A stretch of DNA of 64,000 nt from CAYOSF01 sp964406605 (GTDB lineage: Bacteria > Chloroflexota > Dehalococcoidia > DSTF01 > RBG-16-68-14). The notes below the pieces were generated by a model, which worked only from the letters and a program-made list of their open reading frames with translations, had not been told where the DNA came from and ran no database searches. Both the position numbers and the translations under genes were made by a program. This document shows positions 42,964 through 49,564 of this stretch, in pieces (within the stretch, counting starts at the first letter, position 1; each line of letters opens with the position of its first letter). The stretch covers positions 233,506 to 297,505 of the forward strand of contig CAYOSF010000005.1 in NCBI GenBank assembly GCA_964406605.1. The letters run 5' to 3'.

Positions 42964-43123
42964 CGTGTGCTCCTTCCGTACCTGTGGGTTTCCAGTTTGC
43001 CCCTTCGTATCGGGGAGGCTTCCTCGTGCTCAAGAGCTTCCGAGCGTGTCGGATTCGACCGCGGATCGGTGGCCAGGCGAACACGTTCGGAGATCGTGCC
43101 GCCGCCGGTTGCGCCGATCATGG

Positions 43124-43756
43124 CTAGCTGGGGTTGGCTTTCTTGAGCGCGTCCCAGTCAGGCTGCGATTCCTGCACCACCCGTGCCGGCGCTCCGACCA
43201 CCGTCGCACCCGCCGGCACGTCGTGGAGCACCACGGCGTTGGCGCCGATGCGAGCGCCGTCGCCGACCGTGATCGGGCCGAGTACCTTCGCTCCCGTGCC
43301 GATGTACACGTCGTCGCCAATAGTCGGCCCCTGCAGGCTGAACCCGAAGCGGCGGCTGTTGTTTAGGCCGATGGTCACCCAAGGATTGATGGCGCAGTTC
43401 CGCCCGATCTTCACGACGCCATCGATGACGACGTGGCCGTGTGGGATGATCAGGCCGGGCCCCATCTCCACGTAGTGCCCGATGGTCACTCCCCACATGC
43501 CCGTGCTGAGCAAGCCGCAGAGATGCGGTAGCAGGGGCACTTCCCGTCGTAGGAGGTGCGCCCGCAGGCGGAACAAGAGCACCGGCACCAAGGGCACGCC
43601 CAGGTACATGAAGGAGAGGCGATCGCGCGTCTCTCTCCACCGGTCGAGGAATCCCAAGTCCGGCGGCTCCAGCCTGAAGCTCCGGCGGCGGTATGCATCA
43701 TATGCCTCCTTCAGCTCATCCCAGAGCCCGCCGGAGGCGGCGCTACCATTCGTCAT
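43124..43756 (-). CDS. Serine-acetyltransferase-like hexapeptide acyltransferase
   Basis: 210 residues from ATG 43756, with AAGGAGG upstream; it overlaps the preceding methyltransferase by 14 nt. C-terminal left-handed beta-helix: I-I-P-H-G-H-V-V-I, I-G-R-N-C-A-I-N-P-W-V-T-I-G, G-D-D-V-Y-I-G-T-G-A-K-V-L-G and a final G-A-P-A-R-V-V. The operon setting argues for O-acetylation of an envelope polysaccharide rather than cysteine synthesis. Last gene of the exporter operon. Confidence 0.85.
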   Translation of the reverse strand: MTNGSAASGGLWDELKEAYDAYRRRSFRLEPPDLGFLDRWRETRDRLSFMYLGVPLVPVLLFRLRAHLLRREVPLLPHLCGLLSTGMWGVTIGHYVEMGPGLIIPHGHVVIDGVVKIGRNCAINPWVTIGLNNSRRFGFSLQGPTIGDDVYIGTGAKVLGPITVGDGARIGANAVVLHDVPAGATVVGAPARVVQESQPDWDALKKANPS

Positions 43757-44540
43757 GCGTCCTCCTTGGTCGCCACACCGAGATGATGATGTCTGACACC
43801 GCCGGCATCCGGTAGGCGACCCGATCCAGCACCGTGATCGTCGACCAGGCCAGGGGACCGGGCAACGCCTCCATAAGTTGCGTCCAGCGATGAAAGAGCC
43901 AGAGGAGCGAGATCCCGTGGCACGCAACCAGGTCCAAGTACGGCCGGCCCAGATGCTGGAGCGCTCCCTTTGTCCCTCGGAACGTGTGGTTCGGCGGGAT
44001 CTCCCAGAAATTGCGTCCCCGGTAGACAGGCAGGCCGCAGGCTTCCCTAAGCCGGAAAAGCGCCCGCCCCAGGCGGCAGGCAAGGCTGTCGTAGTTGGAG
44101 ATGCCGATGATCGCGTGGCCGTTGGGGCTCAAGATCCGCGCGATCTCCCGCAGGAATGTGCGCGGCCGGGCGAAATGGTCCAGAGATCCCTGGCAGACGA
44201 TGCGGTCGAAGCTGCTGTCGCGGAAAGGAAGCGCCTCCGCCGCCGCGCACACGAGCGGCGCCCCACCTTCATTCGCGAATCGTCTGCGACAATGCCGCAC
44301 TAACGCGGGCGAGGCATCCAGCCCCCAGACCTCACTCGCGCTCTCTCTGAGCAACGCCATCTGTCCTCCAAGGCCGCACGCCACCTCCAGCACACGATGC
44401 GGGTTGCCGCTGACTGCTAGCTCTGCAACCAGCTCCGGCACCCGCCGAAACACGAATTGGGTGTCCCTGGGATAGGGCCCCGGCGGCACGTCCTCGTCGA
44501 CGATCCAGCCGACGTCAACGGTCGGGGCAGTCGTACCCAT
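43743..44540 (-). CDS. SAM-dependent class I methyltransferase (copy A)
   Basis: 265 residues if started at ATG 44540. V-L-E-V-A-C-G-L-G-G-Q is SAM motif I; L-P-F-R-D-S-S-F-D-R-I-V-C-Q-G-S-L-D-H-F gives motifs II-III. It is paralogous to the next gene (same L-P-F-R-D-(S/A)-S-F-D-R, same S-V-W-R-P-R C-terminal motif), so the two arose by tandem duplication. Probably methylates a sugar or lipid-linked glycan. Confidence 0.85.
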   Translation of the reverse strand: MGTTAPTVDVGWIVDEDVPPGPYPRDTQFVFRRVPELVAELAVSGNPHRVLEVACGLGGQMALLRESASEVWGLDASPALVRHCRRRFANEGGAPLVCAAAEALPFRDSSFDRIVCQGSLDHFARPRTFLREIARILSPNGHAIIGISNYDSLACRLGRALFRLREACGLPVYRGRNFWEIPPNHTFRGTKGALQHLGRPYLDLVACHGISLLWLFHRWTQLMEALPGPLAWSTITVLDRVAYRMPAVSDIIISVWRPRRTHDEW

Positions 44541-44548
44541 CGATGTGC

Positions 44549-45367
44549 TCACTGCTCCCGCGGACGCCACACGGACACGAGCACGTCGGCCATGGTCGGC
44601 ACTCTCCGGGCGATTCGGTCCAACATGACGAGAAACGTTTGGGCGAGCGAGTCGGGTAGCCCGTCCAGCCAATGGCCCCAGCGCCACTCGCCCCAGCCCT
44701 CCAGCAGCCAGAGCAGCGACACGCCATAGCAACGCTCGAGGCGGAGCCGTTCGCCTCCGAGTCGCCGGACGAAGGCCGGCTCTCCTTTGTGGTGATGGTC
44801 AGGTGGCGGCTCCCAGTAGGGACGTTTCGCGGAACTGCTGCGGCGGAACGGAGCAGGCGCGACGCGGCAGAGCAGCCGCCCCAGACGGCAGGACAGGCTC
44901 TCGTAGTTGGCGACGGCGACGATGAGCCGGCCGCCCGGTCTGAGCACGCGGGCCGCTTCGCGCACGAACGCGTGCGGATCGACGAAATGATCCACGGCGC
45001 CCTGGCAGAGCACCCGGTCGAAACTCGCGTCGCGAAAGGGCAGGACCTCGGCAACGCTGCGGACCAGCACCACCCGGCTGGCGGGGAAGACCAGCCGGCT
45101 GATGCCGAGCATCTCCTGGGAAGGCTCCACTCCCCAACCCTCGCCGCCCCTCTCGCAGATCCGGGCTGCCAGGCGCCCCGAGCCGCAGGCGACATCGAGC
45201 GTCCGGCCTCCCCGCACCAGTCCCTCTTGAAGCATCGCCTCATCGACGTGGCGAAAGAGGAACTGGCTATCACGATGCGGATCTAGCTCGAACTCCTCGA
45301 TTGAGTAGTCGAGGTCGAAGGACGGGTCAGCCGAAGGAGGTCTCTTTGGTGGCGCTGAGGACGACAT
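44549..45367 (-). CDS. SAM-dependent class I methyltransferase (copy B)
   Basis: 272 residues; ATG 45367 has AGGAG at 5 nt and overlaps the preceding gene by 41 nt. T-L-D-V-A-C-G-S-G-R-L is motif I; V-L-P-F-R-D-A-S-F-D-R-V-L-C-Q follows. Paralogue of copy A. The H-H-H-K stretch near residue 193 differs from copy A, so substrates may differ. Confidence 0.85.
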   Translation of the reverse strand: MSSSAPPKRPPSADPSFDLDYSIEEFELDPHRDSQFLFRHVDEAMLQEGLVRGGRTLDVACGSGRLAARICERGGEGWGVEPSQEMLGISRLVFPASRVVLVRSVAEVLPFRDASFDRVLCQGAVDHFVDPHAFVREAARVLRPGGRLIVAVANYESLSCRLGRLLCRVAPAPFRRSSSAKRPYWEPPPDHHHKGEPAFVRRLGGERLRLERCYGVSLLWLLEGWGEWRWGHWLDGLPDSLAQTFLVMLDRIARRVPTMADVLVSVWRPREQ

Positions 45368-45908
45368 AGAACTCCTCGAAGCCTCCCACGAGCGGAGCGA
45401 ACCAGCGTTCCCAACGGTACTGCATGCCGCGGTCCTGATTCACCAACGCCTCAATGATGCGGGCGAAGCCGCTCCGGGCGAGGGCCAGCCCGCGAGCGCT
45501 TCGGCGGGCGCCCGTCAGGTAGAGACGGGCATGCTCCACCCGGAAGGAGGCTGGGCTGGTACAACGAGCGTCGTTGAACCTGGGATCGAAGTAGTTGAAC
45601 GTTTCCAGAGTGAAGTGGCGGTTGTGGCGGGCGTCGCGGCTCAGCGCCCACGACGAGGACGCGTGAGGCAGCCGGGCGTGGATGATGGTTCCGGCCTTGC
45701 TGACCCGCCAAAGCTCCTCCATGGTGTCGGCGAAGCGCTCTGTGTGGGCCAGCGCGTGGTCTAGGAACACCTCGTCCACGCTATTGTCCTTGAATGGAAG
45801 GTGGGGGCTGAGCTGGGCGAGGATGTGTACCCCAGGGCCCGGCGTCGCGGCGAGCCGCAAGGAGCGCGCCCGCCGTGCCTCGCCGCCGAAGTCGAGGCGG
45901 ACGATCAT
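45327..45908 (-). CDS. Methyltransferase-type protein lacking a normal motif I
   Basis: 193 residues. It starts in an ATGA overlap with the ABC ATPase stop. The N-terminus R-L-D-F-G-G-E and then L-P-F-K-D-N-S-V-D-E-V-F-L-D-H-A-L-A-H (motifs II-III) look like a methyltransferase that has lost the first beta-alpha unit. R-N-x-H-F-T-L-E-T-F-N-Y-F-D follows. It may be a methyltransferase of the predicted-SAM 'ubiE-like' set for glycan synthesis, or a regulator of it. Confidence 0.7.
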   Translation of the reverse strand: MIVRLDFGGEARRARSLRLAATPGPGVHILAQLSPHLPFKDNSVDEVFLDHALAHTERFADTMEELWRVSKAGTIIHARLPHASSSWALSRDARHNRHFTLETFNYFDPRFNDARCTSPASFRVEHARLYLTGARRSARGLALARSGFARIIEALVNQDRGMQYRWERWFAPLVGGFEEFYVVLSATKETSFG

Positions 45909-46690
45909 AGCCTTGCTTCAGCCTCAGAGGCGGACCCGAAGACCCTTGTTAGGTACGCGTGGACGATCTCCGCGGGCTTCCCTTCCAGGACGGTGCGGCC
46001 GTGTTCGAGCAGCATGGCCTTGTCAGTGTAGCGCTGGATCGACGGAAGGTCATGCGAGGCGAGGACGATCGTCACACCGTCCTCCCGTAGCTTCTCCATG
46101 TGGGCGAAGCACTTGCTCTGAAAGTCGGCGTCCCCCACCGCGAGCACCTCGTCGACCAAGAGGATCTCCGGTCGAACGTGCACCGCCACCGCGAAGCCGA
46201 GACGCACGAACATGCCGGAGGAGTAGGTTCGCATGGGCTGGTCGATGAATTCGCCTAGCTCGGAGAACTCGATGATCTGAGGAAGCACCGCCCGCGCCTC
46301 CCGCAGGCTGAGGCCCAACAGCACGGCGTTGAGCAGCGCGTTCTCACGGCCGGTGATCTGCTGCTCGAACCCGGCACCCAGCTCCAGCAGAGCGGAAACA
46401 CGCCCGTTGGTCACCACGCGACCGGAAGTCGGAAGCGAGATCCGGGCCAGGACCCGAAGCAGGGTGCTCTTCCCGGAACCGTTCGCCCCCACGATGCCCA
46501 GGCACTCCCCCGGGCGCAGCGTGAGCGAGACGTCCTGCAGAGCCCAAAAGGCATGCCTAGGGCGGCCGTTGAAAAGGAGCACCGGCAGGGTAAGCAGCGC
46601 TCTCTTCAGATCCCTCGTTCGTCCTCCGCGCAGGAAGTACCGCTTGGATACGTGCTCCGCCTTGACGGCGACCGCCTCCTCAGAGCGCAT
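45905..46690 (-). CDS. Polysaccharide ABC exporter ATPase (Wzt/TagH type)
   Basis: 261 residues. Walker A G-A-N-G-S-G-K-S-T (about 67), signature Y-S-S-G-M-F-V-R-L-G-F-A-V-A (typical of O-antigen and teichoic acid exporters), Walker B I-L-L-V-D-E-V-L-A-V-G-D. No C-terminal glycan-binding domain, so it is the short TagH/Wzt form. It overlaps the permease stop by 11 nt. Confidence 0.92.
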   Translation of the reverse strand: MRSEEAVAVKAEHVSKRYFLRGGRTRDLKRALLTLPVLLFNGRPRHAFWALQDVSLTLRPGECLGIVGANGSGKSTLLRVLARISLPTSGRVVTNGRVSALLELGAGFEQQITGRENALLNAVLLGLSLREARAVLPQIIEFSELGEFIDQPMRTYSSGMFVRLGFAVAVHVRPEILLVDEVLAVGDADFQSKCFAHMEKLREDGVTIVLASHDLPSIQRYTDKAMLLEHGRTVLEGKPAEIVHAYLTRVFGSASEAEARL

Positions 46691-47510
46691 CGGGGAAACC
46701 CGGCTCCAGGCGCCGGAACACCTCTCCGCCCAGTATCAGGGCGCCCACCGCGTAGAGCACCGCCGGCCAGATATCAAACCCGGGCATGGCGTTGTTCAGG
46801 AAGAGGTCTCGCCACGAGTCGATGAGCGAGGCAAGAGGGTTCATCATCACCACGGGTCGCCAGCGGTCTGGAACGAGGTCCAGGGGGTAGAAGATGGGGG
46901 AAAGGTAGAAGAGCAAGGTCAAGAATACCTCTATCAAGTGTTGGAGGTCGCGGAGGTACACGTCGATCGAGGCGAGTAGCAGGCACGCCCCCATGAGCAG
47001 CGCCAGTTGCACGGCTGCAAGGATGGGAATGCCGAGCAGCCACGCCGCCGATGGGTGACGGCCGGCTATCGCAAGCAAGATGATCAGGACCGGGATGGTG
47101 AGCAGGAAATGGAAACCGGTGGTGAGAATCGTCGAGAGAGGCAACACGACGCGGGGAAACGGCACCTTCTTCAGGAGAGCGCCGCCGTTCGCGAATGAAG
47201 GGGTCGCCAGGAACAACGATGTCTGGAACCAGACCCAGGGGAAGAGGCCGGTCAGCAGAACGAGGTGGTAGTCCTCCACCTGGATCCTGACGAACTGCTT
47301 GAGAGCGACGAACAGGACGGCCCCGAGCGCAAGGGGCTTCATCAGCGACCAGAGCAGCCCCAGGGCCGTATCCTGGTAGCGGAGCTTCAAATCGCGTAGG
47401 GTCAGTAGGTAGAGGAGCTCCCACGCTCTACCTGTGGCTCGGATCGAAATGGCAGGCCACCTCGCTAATGGTGTGATGGTAAGCGTACCAGGCGTACCCT
47501 GACAGATCAA
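46680..47510 (-). CDS. Polysaccharide ABC exporter permease (ABC-2, Wzm/TagG type)
   Basis: 276 residues, about six TM helices. Family segments: L-R-D-L-K-L-R-Y-x-x-T-A-L-G-L-L-W-S-L (about 38-55), F-P-W-V-W-F-Q-T (about 92) and F-Y-L-S-P-I-F-Y (about 198). First gene of a tightly overlapping operon of seven genes with the ATPase, three methyltransferases and an acetyltransferase, so it exports a methylated and acetylated glycan. Confidence 0.9.
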   Translation of the reverse strand: MICQGTPGTLTITPLARWPAISIRATGRAWELLYLLTLRDLKLRYQDTALGLLWSLMKPLALGAVLFVALKQFVRIQVEDYHLVLLTGLFPWVWFQTSLFLATPSFANGGALLKKVPFPRVVLPLSTILTTGFHFLLTIPVLIILLAIAGRHPSAAWLLGIPILAAVQLALLMGACLLLASIDVYLRDLQHLIEVFLTLLFYLSPIFYPLDLVPDRWRPVVMMNPLASLIDSWRDLFLNNAMPGFDIWPAVLYAVGALILGGEVFRRLEPGFPDAL

Positions 47511-47540
47511 CCAAGTGAACAGAATGGCCGACCACCGTCG

Positions 47541-47569
47541 TTGACAAGGCAGCCGTCGTGGGCTAGGCT
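47541..47569 (+). promoter_or_regulatory. sigma70 promoter TTGACA-N17-TAGGCT
   Basis: Perfect -35 (47541-47546), 17-nt spacer and TAGGCT (47564-47569). The start point near 47576 would lie after the ATG at 47571, so the real start of the TetR protein may be further in. Confidence 0.65.
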
Positions 47570-47570
47570 T

Positions 47571-48278
47571 ATGCTCGGAGAAACGTGTGTTCGCCCTCGG
47601 CGGGCACCACGGGCTGAGGAGTTGGATACTACGAGGTCGACGCCACGGCGAAGCAAGCGCCCCCGCAGGGCGCGGCGTGGCTCACTGACGCGCAAGCAGA
47701 TCCTCGACGCCGCTCTACACCTCTTCTCGGAGAAGGGTTTCGCGCGCACGAGCGTGCGCGACATCGCGGGAGAGGCGGGAATCACCGACGCTGCCATCTA
47801 CTACCACTTCTCCTCCAAGCGCGATCTCTTCGAGGCGCTGTTTGAGGAGCGGGGCATCGCCTCGGCGCTGAGTGAATTGGAGCAGGCGACCGTCACGCGG
47901 CCGTTCGCGGAGTATGCGTCGGCCGTCGCCCTGATGGCGCTGGAGATCCTGCAGAGTAACAAGGACTTCATGAAGGTGCTGCTCAGCGAAGCGATGGGCG
48001 AGGATCCCATCGCCGCAGAGGACTACCGGCTGGTCACCGAGCGATGGCGCAACGCCCAGGCGCGGATCCTGCGCGAGTACGTGCGGCGGGGAGAGATCCC
48101 TCCCGTTGACGTGGACATGGCCTCCCGCCAGCTCGTGGTTCTCTCGGTGGGACCGTTCATGGACGAGCTGATGCTCGGCCTGGATCACGACGGTGACGGC
48201 CCGTCGCCCGATCTCGTGCGGCTGGTGCAAAACAGCGTCGAGCACTTTGTGAGGGGGATTCAGGCTTCGTCGGGATGA
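47571..48278 (+). CDS. TetR-family transcription regulator
   Basis: 235 residues if started at ATG 47571. That ATG overlaps the promoter, so TTG 47620 or a downstream start is possible; the basic stretch R-R-S-K-R-P-R-R-A-R-R may be part of the tail. The HTH (about 34-80) reads T-R-K-Q-I-L-D-A-A-L-H-L-F-S-E-K-G-F and I-T-D-A-A-I-Y-Y-H-F-S-S-K-R-D-L-F. The C-terminal ligand domain has no assigned inducer. It is coupled to hpt by an ATGA overlap, so it may control or be co-regulated with purine salvage. Confidence 0.88.
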   Translation: MLGETCVRPRRAPRAEELDTTRSTPRRSKRPRRARRGSLTRKQILDAALHLFSEKGFARTSVRDIAGEAGITDAAIYYHFSSKRDLFEALFEERGIASALSELEQATVTRPFAEYASAVALMALEILQSNKDFMKVLLSEAMGEDPIAAEDYRLVTERWRNAQARILREYVRRGEIPPVDVDMASRQLVVLSVGPFMDELMLGLDHDGDGPSPDLVRLVQNSVEHFVRGIQASSG

Positions 48279-49186
48279 GTGCCGGGGCGAACGCAACGGG
48301 CCCGTCGAGCGATGCCTCCGCCACAAAGTTCGCCCATCCTAGTGAAGAAGAGTTCGCGCGGCTCCTCGATTTCTACGGTGTGGTGTGGCAGTATGAGCCG
48401 CGTTCCTTCCCTCTCCGGGAAAAGGAAGGGCGGCTGCTCGAAGCATTCACACCCGACTTCTTTCTTCCGGAACTCGACCTGTATGTTGAGCTGACAACGC
48501 TCAAGCAGAGCCTGGTGACGGCGAAACACCGGAAGCTGCGACGCTTCCAAGAGCGCTACCCGGACATCCAGATCAAGCTGCTCCACCGTTCCGACTACCT
48601 TAGCCTGCTGGCGAAATACGGATTCGGCCCCTTCTCAGAGGTCGAGGTCGAGGGAATCCACGAGGTGCTCATCAGCACGTCCGAGCTTGAGCGCCGGGTG
48701 GGTGAGCTCGGTGCTCAAATATCGCGCGAGTACAAGGGGAGGGAGCCGCTGCTCATCGGCGTGCTGCGCGGCGTGACCTGCTTCATGGCGGATCTCATGC
48801 GCCACATCTCACTGCCGGTGGCCATCGATTTCATGGCCATCTCTTCCTATGAGGGCGAGCAGGGCGGGACGGTGCGGATTGTGAAGGATCTGGAGGAGCC
48901 GCTGGGAGGTCGTGACGTCATCGTGATCGAGGACATCGTGGACACCGGCATGACGCTCAATACGTTGCTCCAGGGCCTACGACATCGTCGCCCTGCCAGC
49001 CTCAAGGTGTGTGCCCTGCTGGACAAGCGGGCGCGTCGGCTGGCGCAGGTGCCTATCGACTACGTGGGGTTCGAGGTGCCCGACGAGTTCGTCGTTGGGT
49101 ACGGGCTGGACTTCAGGCAGAAATTCCGGAACCTACCCTTTGTCGCCACGCTCAAGCGAGATTGGCTTGACCGGCAGGCAACGTAG
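48275..49186 (+). CDS. hpt: Hypoxanthine phosphoribosyltransferase with N-terminal nuclease-like domain
   Basis: 303 residues, against about 180 for usual HPRT. The C-terminal part (about 125-300) is HPRT: L-I-G-V-L-R-G, S-S-Y-E-G, and V-I-V-I-E-D-I-V-D-T-G-M-T-L (PRPP loop). The N-terminal 110 residues carry T-P-D-F-F-L-P-E-L-D-L-Y-V-E-L-T (D and E) followed by K-H-R-K-L, a PD-(D/E)XK-like arrangement in which the Lys of ExK is shifted. It may be a remnant nuclease fold or a binding module. The start lies in the ATGA overlap with TetR. Confidence 0.85.
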   Translation: MSAGANATGPSSDASATKFAHPSEEEFARLLDFYGVVWQYEPRSFPLREKEGRLLEAFTPDFFLPELDLYVELTTLKQSLVTAKHRKLRRFQERYPDIQIKLLHRSDYLSLLAKYGFGPFSEVEVEGIHEVLISTSELERRVGELGAQISREYKGREPLLIGVLRGVTCFMADLMRHISLPVAIDFMAISSYEGEQGGTVRIVKDLEEPLGGRDVIVIEDIVDTGMTLNTLLQGLRHRRPASLKVCALLDKRARRLAQVPIDYVGFEVPDEFVVGYGLDFRQKFRNLPFVATLKRDWLDRQAT

Positions 49187-49318
49187 AGCCCCGAGTAACC
49201 TCGCCTTCCTCTCCGGCTTCATCCTCCCCCGGCCTTCCCTTTGCGCCACCCTTGCGGGCAGCCCTCCACTCGTGCCGGATTCGTCCGCCGGATGCTCAGG
49301 TTTCAGCCACTCGGGGCT
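49187..49318 (-). ncRNA. Candidate 132-nt structured RNA
   Basis: On the minus strand the segment opens with AGCCCCGAGT and closes with ACTCGGGGCT (49309-49318 / 49187-49196), a perfect 10-pair closing stem, with AACCT/AGGTT able to pair inside it. A 7-pair arm GCTGCCC/GGGTGGC with a GCAA tetraloop lies at 49245-49262, and further purine-rich loops follow. A promoter stands so that the predicted start is the first base of the stem. It runs up to the hpt stop codon (end 49186). No match to a family I can name. Confidence 0.5.
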
Positions 49319-49324
49319 ACATTA

Positions 49325-49353
49325 ACGGTAGCAAACAAGCACAGAGTTGTCAA
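49325..49353 (-). promoter_or_regulatory. sigma70 promoter TTGACA-N17-TACCGT for the candidate RNA
   Basis: Minus strand: perfect -35 (49348-49353), 17-nt spacer, TACCGT (49325-49330). A start 7 nt on falls at 49318, the first base of the closing stem of the candidate RNA. The remaining intergenic sequence to 49564 shows nothing else. Confidence 0.6.
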
Positions 49354-49564
49354 GAGATAACCGGTCTACTTGCACAAGTTCTTTCCATCACAAGAACCGA
49401 CACGGATGGGGACCTGGGAGGCCGGGTTTGGCCGGTCGCTCCGCTAACCTCCGAGAGGCAGGGCTGAAGGACGTCACGAAACGAAGGCAGGTTCCCAAGC
49501 TCGAGCGCCATGCGGCTGCGGATAGCGGTGAGGACGGCCTACGAGTCGTCGATGGGTCTTGTTG

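Noticed and set aside
49187..49318. Cobalamin riboswitch or T-box
   Set aside because: Some words match (GGGAAGGC, GGATGA, AGGGTGG) but order and pairing do not, the T-box ACCGCG is missing, and no gene lies downstream in sense. Kept only as an unassigned RNA.
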